NCBI GenBank assembly: GCA_037443545.1
Contig: JBBIOD010000034.1
Coordinates: 1-17,723, forward strand
DNA length: 17,723 nucleotides
From: JASEGV01 sp037443545
Lineage (GTDB): Bacteria > Bacteroidota > Ignavibacteria > UBA10030 > BY39
Direction: 5' to 3'
Shown: one piece after another, positions 1 through 6,592 of the stretch
Position numbering within the stretch: the first letter of the stretch is position 1
How the letters are laid out: every line of letters begins with the position of its first letter
The notes under the pieces: generated by a model
Seen by the model: the letters and a program-made list of their open reading frames with translations, nothing else
The model's database searches: none
What the model was told of the DNA's origin: nothing
Program-made: the position numbers and the translations under genes

Positions 1-1994
1 CCGTTGATGATTGCCTGATATCCCTCAATTTTTGAAACGATTTGCTGCTGGATTTCGAGAGGGGGACAAGGGATTTCAATCTCAGATATTTCAGAACTAA
101 TTCCTCCAATAATTCCTTTGATATATGGTTTGAGTGTATTTTTAAATATATCAGTCCGAAAGATGCTGTAGAGTAAATAAGGAATTATTTTATCAATTGT
201 CCTAAAAATATATACATGCTCATTCACAGCAGCCTTCTCATATTCTCCATAGTAATATCCTGATTTCCCAGTTGTAGCTCCATCCTTAACCATTAGTACG
301 TCATTCTTCTTGAGCACACCTTTTTTCATTGAATAATAAAATTCTGAAGAAATATATTTCATTTTCTCAAATCGAATACTTCCATCTTCTGAAATCTGCT
401 CGCCACCAATACTTGGTATTCCTTCCGAGCGTGCACCACCTTTATCTCTTGAACCGCTTTGTATATCGCAGACATCTCCCAATTTCACCATACCATAATG
501 ACTTAGTCTTGCATCCCCATTTACACGGTAACGGTCAATGGAGAGATTGTAATCGCCTTTGGCGGCAATGGTTTTCTTATCAACCGTCAGAATCGCGGAT
601 TGACGCAGATTATGGGATTTCGCCGATTTGAAAAACTGTTCTACATAATCTGTAAAATCATTTAATCCGCTTAATCCATGGTCAACAAATGAGGAATCCT
701 TTAATCCGTTTAATCCGCGATGCAGAAAGTCTTTGTATTTCAGCAGAATCTCTTTCGCTTCCGGCAAATCGTTCTTATCAATCTCTCTCCGCTGTGCGCC
801 TAAATCAAAGCCGTCATTCTCAATCTTTACAAAAAGAATTTTATCGGTTTTCTTGGCAAGCGTTTTATCCATCAACAAAATAGAAGTCTTTACTCCGCTG
901 TAAGGATTAAACACACCTGCGGGCAAACTCACAACAGCATACAACAAATTATTCTCAACAAGCATCTTTCGCAACGTCTTGTATGCCGTAGCGCTCTGGA
1001 AAATAATTCCTTCAGGAACAATAACACCCGCTCGTCCTGTGCTTGGGTGAATATGTTCGGCAATGTAATCCACAAACAACACTTCGCTTCTACTTGCCTG
1101 TACAGTGAACTTTTTATGTGGTTTTATTCCTCCTTTTGGAGACATAAACGGGGGATTCGCCATAATTACATCGAAATATTCATTCCAACGGTCTTCACTC
1201 GTAAGTGTATCATACTCATAGATGTTGGGTGCAATAAATCCGTGCAGGTACATATTTACCAAACTCAACCGTACCATATCGGGGGAAATGTCGTATCCGA
1301 CAAAATTCTTCATCAATCGTTTTCGTTCATCGGGCGTGAGTGTCTGAATCGCGGATTGACGCTGATTAACGGATTTCGCGGATTTTATGTGAAGAGTGTT
1401 TTGCTTGACGATGTATCTGTATGCGGAGATGAGGAAACCCGCAGTGCCGCATGCCGGGTCGCATATCGTTTCGTTCTTCTTCGGCTGTAATACTTCTACA
1501 GTAAAATCAATGATGTGTCTTGGTGTTCGGAATTGTCCGGCATCGCCCTGTGAACTAAGAACAGAAAGTAAATACTCAAAAGCATCTCCAAGCCGCTCGC
1601 TATGATCGTAATGAAACTCGTTGATGGTTTTTAAGAAGAGTTTCAATGTTTCAGGGTCTCGATACGGCAGGTAAGCATTCTTGAAAATATCACGAAACAG
1701 TTGTGGGATGTTCGGATTGTGGTTGAGCTTCACAATTGCTTCGCCGTAGAGGTTCAGCATTTCGTGTCCGCCAATTTTAGGGTCGAAGATTTTTGTCCAG
1801 CAATATTTTTCGTACTCACCTTTGAAGAATGTTGCCTTACCGCCGAAGGAAATTGCTTCCTTATCCATGTCGTCCATAAATTTGTAGATAAGCGCAATGG
1901 TAATTTGCTCAACCTGACTTTTCGGGTCTGGTACTTTGCCTACAAGTATATCGCGGGCTGTATCTATTTTACGTTTTGTTTCGGAGTCTAACAT
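1..1994 (-). CDS. hsdM: Type I restriction-modification HsdM-HsdS fusion, N-terminal 664 residues (runs off left edge)
   Basis: One open frame runs from ATG at 1994 to the window edge without a stop, giving 664 residues; the C-terminus is outside. Residues 1-495 are an adenine-N6 methyltransferase: SAM-binding DPACGTAGFL at 179-188, GYDISPDMVRLS at 233-244, and the catalytic NPPF at 280-283. From about 498 (HYGMVKLGDVCDIQSGSR) it becomes an HsdS target-recognition domain, ending in PPLEIQQQIVSKIEGYQ at 644-660, the usual helix after a TRD. Methylation and specificity subunits are therefore one polypeptide; whether a second TRD follows cannot be seen. Residues 204-218 and 456-470 are near-identical 15-residue insertions (KSAKSxNxRQSAIxT), and 425-447 is a further insert; all are translated copies of the repeats found between the genes. 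The start has no Shine-Dalgarno but follows a repeat unit directly. It is the last gene of the hsdR-dinD-GxxExxY series. The MTase call is secure, and the fusion is seen directly unless an assembly error removed a stop. Confidence 0.93.
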   Translation of the reverse strand, partial: MLDSETKRKIDTARDILVGKVPDPKSQVEQITIALIYKFMDDMDKEAISFGGKATFFKGEYEKYCWTKIFDPKIGGHEMLNLYGEAIVKLNHNPNIPQLFRDIFKNAYLPYRDPETLKLFLKTINEFHYDHSERLGDAFEYLLSVLSSQGDAGQFRTPRHIIDFTVEVLQPKKNETICDPACGTAGFLISAYRYIVKQNTLHIKSAKSVNQRQSAIQTLTPDERKRLMKNFVGYDISPDMVRLSLVNMYLHGFIAPNIYEYDTLTSEDRWNEYFDVIMANPPFMSPKGGIKPHKKFTVQASRSEVLFVDYIAEHIHPSTGRAGVIVPEGIIFQSATAYKTLRKMLVENNLLYAVVSLPAGVFNPYSGVKTSILLMDKTLAKKTDKILFVKIENDGFDLGAQRREIDKNDLPEAKEILLKYKDFLHRGLNGLKDSSFVDHGLSGLNDFTDYVEQFFKSAKSHNLRQSAILTVDKKTIAAKGDYNLSIDRYRVNGDARLSHYGMVKLGDVCDIQSGSRDKGGARSEGIPSIGGEQISEDGSIRFEKMKYISSEFYYSMKKGVLKKNDVLMVKDGATTGKSGYYYGEYEKAAVNEHVYIFRTIDKIIPYLLYSIFRTDIFKNTLKPYIKGIIGGISSEISEIEIPCPPLEIQQQIVSKIEGYQAIIN
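585..629 (-). repeat. In-frame 45-nt repeat copy B inside hsdM
   Basis: Read on the minus strand this encodes residues 456-470 of HsdM-S, KSAKSHNLRQSAILT. It is the second copy of the unit at 1341-1385 (12 of 15 residues identical, same reading frame). It ends in GCGATTCTGACG, a variant of the core GCGATnCAGACA shared by the intergenic copies. Confidence 0.85.
654..729 (+). repeat. Inverted-orientation repeat block inside hsdM
   Basis: On the plus strand this reads TTTAATCCGCTTAATCC, then TTTAATCCGTTTAATCCGCG followed by ATGCAGA, so it runs opposite to the copies at 585-629 and 1341-1385. It encodes residues 425-447 of HsdM-S, including the twin motifs GLNGLKD and GLSGLND. It resembles the block at the 3' end of the GxxExxY gene (2161-2194). 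Together with 585-629 it forms an inverted pair. Confidence 0.75.
1341..1385 (-). repeat. In-frame 45-nt repeat copy A inside hsdM
   Basis: Encodes residues 204-218, KSAKSVNQRQSAIQT, between the SAM-binding motif and GYDISPDMVRLS. It ends in GCGATTCAGACA, matching the intergenic units. At exactly 45 nt (15 codons) it keeps the frame. The surrounding methyltransferase sequence continues normally on both sides. Confidence 0.87.
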
Positions 1995-1995
1995 T

Positions 1996-2130
1996 TGTCT
2001 AAATCGCTGATTTAACGGATTAATGGATTACACGGAAATATGTTTGGATCGCTGATTACACGGATTAAGAGATTATACGGAAATATGTCTGGATCGAGGA
2101 TTGCACGGATGACCAGATTACGCGGATTAA
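1996..2130 (-). repeat. Three tandem 45-nt repeat units upstream of hsdM
   Basis: The units are 1996-2040, 2041-2085 and 2086-2130, each starting TGTCT or TGTTT on the plus strand. The first two match at about 37 of 45 positions by eye; the third is more diverged. On the minus strand the unit next to hsdM ends TTTAGACA, followed by A and then the ATG of hsdM. This tract fills nearly all of the 163-bp spacer between hsdM and the GxxExxY gene. No separate promoter is evident in it. Confidence 0.85.
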
Positions 2131-2157
2131 TGGATGGTATATTCCTTAACATCCGTT

Positions 2158-2565
2158 TCATCCTTTAATCTGATTAATCCGCGATGCAGACAATATGAGG
2201 CGTTTGAATTCTAAACTTTTCGATCCGAAATTGATGAGTAAACCGACTTCGAGTTTGTATGCTTTTAAATAATTGAGCGCCTGAGCAAGGTGAACAGCTT
2301 CAAGTTGTGTGATGGCTTTTAATTCTACCAATACTTTTCCTTCAACTACAAAATCGGCTCTCCGTGTTCCAATCGGTTCTTCCAATTCTTTGTAGAAAAT
2401 GTCTTGTTCAATCTCTCTCGCAAACCCCAGTCCTGTCTGCCGCATTTCGTACGCCAATGCTCGTTGATAGATCACTTCCTGAAATCCATTGCCGAGAAAT
2501 TTGTGAACTTCAAAAGCGGCGCCTATGATTTTTTCAGTGATGTCTTTGTATTTTAATTCTTCCAT
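2158..2565 (-). CDS. GxxExxY family protein (PD-(D/E)XK nuclease-like fold)
   Basis: A 135-residue protein with the family signature G27-F-Q-E30-V-I-Y33, preceded by IIGAAFEVHKFLG. A PD-(D/E)XK-like core follows: D71 in RRADFVV, then E81-L-K83 in VLVELKAI. Such proteins are small, often multicopy, and related to nucleases of the PDDEXK superfamily; I know of no established biochemical role. It lies between dinD and hsdM on the same strand. Start and stop both sit in an imperfect 28-bp inverted repeat (2167-2194 and 2564-2591): the last residues, SASRINQIKG, are encoded by repeat sequence, and the ATG follows GATCCAGACA with no Shine-Dalgarno. The gene thus looks like a self-contained cassette. 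Family membership is confident; nuclease activity and mobility are inference. Confidence 0.9.
   Translation of the reverse strand: MEELKYKDITEKIIGAAFEVHKFLGNGFQEVIYQRALAYEMRQTGLGFAREIEQDIFYKELEEPIGTRRADFVVEGKVLVELKAITQLEAVHLAQALNYLKAYKLEVGLLINFGSKSLEFKRLILSASRINQIKG
2161..2194 (+). repeat. Left arm of inverted repeat bounding the GxxExxY gene
   Basis: The best-matching part is 2167-2194, ending GCGATGCAGACAAT. Its reverse complement matches 2564-2591 at 24 of 28 positions by eye. It overlaps the last codons of the GxxExxY gene. Confidence 0.8.
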
Positions 2566-2610
2566 TGTCTGGATCGCTGATTAAACTGATTTTAAGATTA
2601 CGCTGATGAT
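2564..2610 (-). repeat. Right arm of inverted repeat bounding the GxxExxY gene
   Basis: The minus strand reads TTTAATCAGCGATCCAGACA directly into the ATG of the GxxExxY gene. The unit is about 45 nt (2566-2610) and belongs to the same family as the tandem units at 1996-2130. It carries the leader of the gene. Confidence 0.8.
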
Positions 2611-2640
2611 TTCTAAAAGTTTTTTTTTCATTTTCTGTGC

Positions 2641-2668
2641 CATCCGTTAATCCCCTTAATCAGTGATT
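2641..2668 (+). repeat. Repeat copy overlapping the dinD stop codon
   Basis: The plus strand reads CATCCGTTAATCCCC, then TTAATCAGTGATTC, a diverged copy in the same orientation as 2161-2194. It covers the dinD stop (2660-2662) and its last codons. With the opposite-facing unit at 2566-2610 it could form a hairpin in the dinD to GxxExxY spacer. Confidence 0.6.
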
Positions 2669-3505
2669 CTTACGTTTTTTTGCATCTTTCAGCATTTTCT
2701 TTTCATCTCCTTCTAATTTGCGCTGGAGTTTTTTTACGTCTTCGGCAGGAGGCAATTGCTCTGGTTTGACTCCTCGTTCGATAAGTATTTTTCTCACCGC
2801 TAAATTATTATCTATGTGTTCTTTGCTGATATTTTCTTTACCCTTTAAATCTTTTTCAACAACATTATGACTAGTAAGTTCTGTTGCGAAATCTTTAGCT
2901 TTGATGGTAAGGGTAGGAAGGAAATCCGCCAATGGTTTATTTTCGGGAATGCCCAATTTATATTTCATTTCACTTGTACTGAATCCACCAAACAACGCAT
3001 GGTCACCCTTACTTCTAATGACGGCAAATCCCTTGTCATCGACACCTCGTTCATAAATAATTCCTGAAAGTTTCTTCTCGCTTTTGCTTAGTTTCTCTCG
3101 TGCGGACACTCTTGCAATATCCAGCAACCGCTGTTCGATAATTTCCTGCTTACGGGTTTGGACGGCAAAATATGTTTGTGCAAATGCCACTTCATTTTTC
3201 GTCGGGTCACCGTTTTGTGCAATCAGGTAACAAGCATATCTTGTTAGCGCTATATCCTCAATTTCTCTTTTGGAGCCGCTGCCGAGGTCAACCATTTTCC
3301 CGGCATCGGCAAAATGGTCTGAGACCCCAATGCCACTGCTCATGCATGCGTTTTGAGCTTTGTCAATGACATTAACAAAGTTGTCCCATTTTGTATAGCC
3401 CAAAATTGTTTGTAATTCTCTTGCGCTCCAGCATTCAACACCCCTAAAAATGTAACATGCGTTTTCAAATCTTTGAAACAATTCTTGAATTTGTTCTTTT
3501 TTCAT
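2660..3505 (-). CDS. dinD: DNA damage-inducible protein D (DinD-like)
   Basis: This 281-residue protein matches the length and conserved segments I know from E. coli DinD: an N-terminal BRO/KilA-like region (CWSARELQTILGYTKWDNF near 25-43), IALTRYACYLIAQNGDP near 86-102, QTYFAVQTRKQE near 109-120, and a lysine-rich charged C-terminus. E. coli DinD is SOS-induced and interferes with RecA filaments; that this copy does so is inference. The gene starts 9 bp after hsdR. The ribosome-binding site AGGAAG (3511-3516) overlaps the hsdR stop TAG (3515-3517), so the two are probably one transcript and translationally coupled. DinD-like genes are often seen inside type I restriction loci, where they could modulate recombination at restriction breaks. 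I saw no clear LexA-type operator. The last codons lie in a repeat copy. Confidence 0.88.
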   Translation of the reverse strand: MKKEQIQELFQRFENACYIFRGVECWSARELQTILGYTKWDNFVNVIDKAQNACMSSGIGVSDHFADAGKMVDLGSGSKREIEDIALTRYACYLIAQNGDPTKNEVAFAQTYFAVQTRKQEIIEQRLLDIARVSAREKLSKSEKKLSGIIYERGVDDKGFAVIRSKGDHALFGGFSTSEMKYKLGIPENKPLADFLPTLTIKAKDFATELTSHNVVEKDLKGKENISKEHIDNNLAVRKILIERGVKPEQLPPAEDVKKLQRKLEGDEKKMLKDAKKRKNH

Positions 3506-3514
3506 TTTTACTTC

Positions 3515-6040
3515 CTACGATAAAAATTGATTTAAAGGAATATTGTCTTTGATATATTCGGGAACGAGTAAACGCAAATCAGGTGGCAACATTCTAAATA
3601 CCTCTCCGTTAGGATTGGTATTCAGCAAAGCGTAGTTCTTGCTCTCGATTATATCTCGGAACTCATTATCGCTGATGTAACTCTTGAAATAGTTCTTTGC
3701 ATACAAATACACTTGTTCATCTGGAAGATAGCGACTATCGAATTTATCGAATTCATCTTCAAGCAGTTCATCCTTCGTTTTGAAATAAGGAATGAATCCG
3801 AAAATCTTTTCAATAATTTCACGGAGTGTTAACCGCCTGTCAATTTTTGCAGCGTTACGCAATTTCTCAAGATTATAATATTCTTCCGGTTTATCGAATA
3901 TGTTCTGGACAATATACCTTTCTATTGCATCCAAATCCATTTCAGCAATCATTTTCTTGACCTCTGAATCATCCTTAACTGTTTCCTCGAAATTGTCAAA
4001 ATACATACGGTCGATCTTCATACCTTCCAGACCAACGCTCATTTCTTTGATGAACTTCAATGGGTCGGGAATACCGCTCTGAAAATCATCCACCGGAGTG
4101 TAAATAATTCCACCGCCGGTAGTTTGTTGGCGTGGCCAGGGAAGTTTGAGAATTTCATCGTAGTTAAATTTTTCCTCGAAGTATTCGCAGTTGGCAAAAA
4201 AGTCGAATAGTTTGAATGCTTTCTTTTCCGGTTCAAGAACTTGCCCCGTAGATTTCTTGTCCAGGAGTTCTTTTGTAAAATTATGTTGTCGAGTTCCTCT
4301 GCCTTTGATTTGAACGAAATCCGTGGGAGAGAAAATTGGTCGCATCAGGCAAACATTCAGTATATCGGTACAATCGTAGCCGGTGGTCATCATTCCAACT
4401 GTAACACAAACTCTCGTCTTGCTGGTTTTGTACAGAGGGTTGAAATTTCCGGCTCCGCTCAAGTTGTTGTTGGCAAAATTGATTGAGAATTGTTGAGCAT
4501 CGGCAACCTGCGATGTAACCTGCAAAGCAAAATCCGATTGATATTTATCCGGAAATATTTTGTCGGCGAACTCGTTCAGAATTTGTGTAACCTTGACGGC
4601 GTGATGCTGGGTAACACAAAAGATAATCGTTTTCCCGATTTCATCTGTTACGGGATCACGGAGGGCATTTTCCAAAAAAGTTTTGCAAAATATTCTGTTT
4701 GTGTTTTCGGAAAAGAATTTTTTCTCAAAATCTGATTGAAAAAACGATTGTTCATTTTCTTCGTCATTTTCACCGGCAACCAAAACAGCGTATCCTTTAT
4801 CTGAAAGAAGCTGTGTAGTGATTTCGGTCCGAGCATCTACCACGATAGGATTTACTAAATAACCGTCTTTGACACCATGAAGGAGCGAGTATTGGAACGT
4901 AGGTTTACCGTCTGAGCAACCGAAAGTTGTATAGGTGTCCAATAACATTCTTCTTTCAAGTTCTCTCGGATCGTTTATACTTAGTTTTTGTGGGTCAATC
5001 TTTTTTAGATAGTCTTTTGGTGTTGCAGTCAGACCCAACTTATATCCGATAAAATACTCAAACACGGCTCGGCTGTTTCCTCCTATGCTTCGGTGAGCTT
5101 CATCTGAAATAACCAAGTCAAAATCTGTAGGAGTAAATATCCGTTTGTATTTATTTTTAAATAAGAGAGATTGAACCGTAGAAACAACAATTTCAGCTTT
5201 TCTCCAATCATCACGATTTTCTTTGTAGATACAACATTGATAATCGTTCCGTAAATATTCCTTGAACCGTTTGTCGGCTTGGTCTTCTAACTCTAATCGG
5301 TCGACCAAAAACAGAGTTCTTCTTGCATTGCCAGTACGCAAGAACAACTTGATAACTGCAGCTGCCAATAAGGTTTTACCAGTTCCCGTTGCCATTTCAA
5401 AAAGGAAACGGTCTTTCCCTTCTTTCACATCTTCCTGAATCCGTTGAATCGCTCTGAGCTGGTACTTTCGTAACAATCTGAGTTTGTTTTCTTCCAAATA
5501 TGCTTTGCGTTTAGATTCATCGATCCATTGAGGGTCTTTATCATAATCGGGTTTCTGTGATAGGACTATATAATCTTCGCTAACTATTTCGTTGATTAGA
5601 TTATTCGGCTCAGGAATGTAAGTTATATAATCCTGAATAGTATCAGGCGATGGAAAGGTTGTAATGATGTTAGGATTTCCACGTTGTAAATCCCAGAGAT
5701 AATGCTGGTTACCGTTGGAGAGAATCACGAATCGGCAATTCTGAGCTATTGCATATTTTCTTGCTTGTTCTTTTGCCGAGAGTGGATTTATTTCTTCTTT
5801 TTTCGCCTCCAAAACTACGAGCGGAAATCCTTTTTCGTCCAGCAGCAAGTAATCGATATATCCGTTTGAAGTCTTTTCAAAATTTTCTCCAAATTCGTTT
5901 AGTAACGTATCGGTTATCTTGGTATTGTTTTCTAAAACTATATTTGCAGGTTTACCGTCAACGTCAAAAAACCTCCAACCTGTTTCTTCAAGTAGTTTGT
6001 TTATTTTGATTCTTGCTTTTGCTTCGCTATTGGGAGCCAT
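3515..6040 (-). CDS. hsdR: Type I restriction endonuclease, R (HsdR) subunit
   Basis: An 841-residue motor and nuclease subunit that translocates DNA and cleaves unmethylated DNA together with HsdM/HsdS. The N-terminal nuclease shows D63 in YIDYLLLDEKG, then E78-A-K80 (VVLEAKKE). The SF2 helicase core follows: Walker A ATGTGKT at 217-223, DEAH at 313-316, GLTATP at 336-341, a motif VI-like IKGRGTRQH near 577-585, and the segment MMTTGYDCTDILNVC before it. The C-terminal 200 residues carry no motif I can place, but their position fits the HsdM-docking domain. The length is close to the short EcoAI/EcoEI (type IB) subunits rather than the ~1000-1170-residue EcoR124/EcoKI forms. ATG at 6040 is the first methionine and gives a normal N-terminus. 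It is the first gene of the minus-strand series; no convincing promoter was found in 6041-6160. Confidence 0.96.
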   Translation of the reverse strand: MAPNSEAKARIKINKLLEETGWRFFDVDGKPANIVLENNTKITDTLLNEFGENFEKTSNGYIDYLLLDEKGFPLVVLEAKKEEINPLSAKEQARKYAIAQNCRFVILSNGNQHYLWDLQRGNPNIITTFPSPDTIQDYITYIPEPNNLINEIVSEDYIVLSQKPDYDKDPQWIDESKRKAYLEENKLRLLRKYQLRAIQRIQEDVKEGKDRFLFEMATGTGKTLLAAAVIKLFLRTGNARRTLFLVDRLELEDQADKRFKEYLRNDYQCCIYKENRDDWRKAEIVVSTVQSLLFKNKYKRIFTPTDFDLVISDEAHRSIGGNSRAVFEYFIGYKLGLTATPKDYLKKIDPQKLSINDPRELERRMLLDTYTTFGCSDGKPTFQYSLLHGVKDGYLVNPIVVDARTEITTQLLSDKGYAVLVAGENDEENEQSFFQSDFEKKFFSENTNRIFCKTFLENALRDPVTDEIGKTIIFCVTQHHAVKVTQILNEFADKIFPDKYQSDFALQVTSQVADAQQFSINFANNNLSGAGNFNPLYKTSKTRVCVTVGMMTTGYDCTDILNVCLMRPIFSPTDFVQIKGRGTRQHNFTKELLDKKSTGQVLEPEKKAFKLFDFFANCEYFEEKFNYDEILKLPWPRQQTTGGGIIYTPVDDFQSGIPDPLKFIKEMSVGLEGMKIDRMYFDNFEETVKDDSEVKKMIAEMDLDAIERYIVQNIFDKPEEYYNLEKLRNAAKIDRRLTLREIIEKIFGFIPYFKTKDELLEDEFDKFDSRYLPDEQVYLYAKNYFKSYISDNEFRDIIESKNYALLNTNPNGEVFRMLPPDLRLLVPEYIKDNIPLNQFLS

Positions 6041-6161
6041 GTTTCAGTTTATTAATCAATGGGTATATCGTTTTCATTTAAGAGTAATATGATTTTAAGT
6101 CATGCCTTAGGATAGCTTCCAATCCTTTATTGACCACAATACATCTACATTGCAACCCATC

Positions 6162-6257
6162 TTAGTGCCGAAGGCCGGACTCGGCTCGTCGAACGAGTCA
6201 AGAACCGGTATCTATTGGATTTTGAGTCTGGTTTATCCCGTTTCAAGGGTTGCGTCT
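6162..6257 (-). pseudogene. Degenerate tRNA-Leu-like remnant
   Basis: On the minus strand this shares GACTCAAAATCCA (anticodon arm) and GAGTCCGGCCTTCGGCACTAA-type 3' sequence with the intact tRNA-Leu at 6421-6506. The 5' acceptor and D arm are not recognisable. The T arm is split by about 19 extra bases containing a small hairpin (CTCGT-TCG-ACGAG). It cannot fold as a normal tRNA. It could be an integration-site duplicate, a decayed tandem tRNA or a misassembled contig end next to the gap. Confidence 0.6.
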
Positions 6258-6293
6258 TACTGAATTGGGAAAAAATAAATATCTCAAATTCCC

Positions 6294-6393
6294 NNNNNNN
6301 NNNNNNNNNNNNNNNNNNNNNNNNNNNNNNNNNNNNNNNNNNNNNNNNNNNNNNNNNNNNNNNNNNNNNNNNNNNNNNNNNNNNNNNNNNNNN
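6294..6393. other. Assembly gap (100 N)
   Basis: Exactly 100 unknown bases, which suggests a conventional scaffold gap of unestimated size. Its flanks are AT-rich and loosely similar to each other on the minus strand (GGGATTTTGGATTTT and GGGAATTTGAGATATTT), so a repeat may have broken the assembly. Confidence 0.97.
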
Positions 6394-6420
6394 AAAATCT
6401 AAAATCCAAAATCCCTTTAG

Positions 6421-6506
6421 TGCCGAAGGCCGGACTCGAACCGGCACAGGGTGTAAGCCCTACTGGATTTTGAGTCCAGCGCGTCTACCAATTTCACCAC
6501 TTCGGC
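6421..6506 (-). tRNA. tRNA-Leu (anticodon CAA)
   Basis: The minus strand folds as a class II tRNA. The acceptor stem is GCCGAAG with CTTCGGC plus discriminator A, and the D arm contains TGAAATTGGTAGAC. The anticodon stem is CTGGA/TCCAG with loop CTCAAAA, giving anticodon CAA. A long variable arm AGGG...CCCT follows, then the T arm GCCGG-TTCGAGT-CCGGC. CCA is not encoded (the next bases are CTA). It decodes UUG. Its 3' end faces the restriction locus. Confidence 0.95.
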
Positions 6507-6519
6507 AAATTTCCCCTTC

Positions 6520-6547
6520 AATATAAGAAAATCGTCATAAACTTCAA
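6520..6547 (-). promoter_or_regulatory. Candidate sigma70-type promoter of tRNA-Leu
   Basis: On the minus strand TTGAAG (6542-6547), a 16-bp spacer and TATATT (6520-6525) lie just upstream of the tRNA, leaving a leader of about 6-8 bases. The fit to TTGACA/TATAAT is good for a short AT-rich region, but prediction is by eye. Confidence 0.45.
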
Positions 6548-6592
6548 AGCCATTTTAAAATTTCATACAGGTATTGTATATTGCTACTGGTA

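Larger units (their letters stand above)
6041..6420. other. Spacer between hsdR and tRNA-Leu, interrupted by assembly gap
   Basis: About 280 known bases plus 100 Ns. It holds the region upstream of hsdR (6041-6160, no clear promoter), a tRNA-like remnant (6162-6257), the gap, and a short AT-rich piece (6394-6416) built of AAAATCTAAAATCCAAAATC. The reading frames here are tRNA translations or cross the Ns, so I call no protein gene. Confidence 0.7.

Noticed and set aside
1..660. Invertible hsdS phase-variation switch
   Set aside because: No second hsdS copy or recombinase is in the window, and the inverted repeats found lie in hsdM, not between TRDs.
1047..1490. Plus-strand 147-residue frame
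   Set aside because: It lies antisense within hsdM, whose methyltransferase motifs are clear on the minus strand.
1996..2130. CRISPR array
   Set aside because: The 45-nt units are contiguous and diverged, with no unique spacers between constant repeats and no cas genes.
6041..6160. Promoter for hsdR
   Set aside because: Candidate boxes such as TTGGAA-18-TTAAAA or TTGCAA-17-CAATAA fit too poorly to call.
6145..6526. Two frames of about 100 residues spanning the gap
   Set aside because: They read through Ns and through tRNA sequence (RVRPSAL is translated tRNA).
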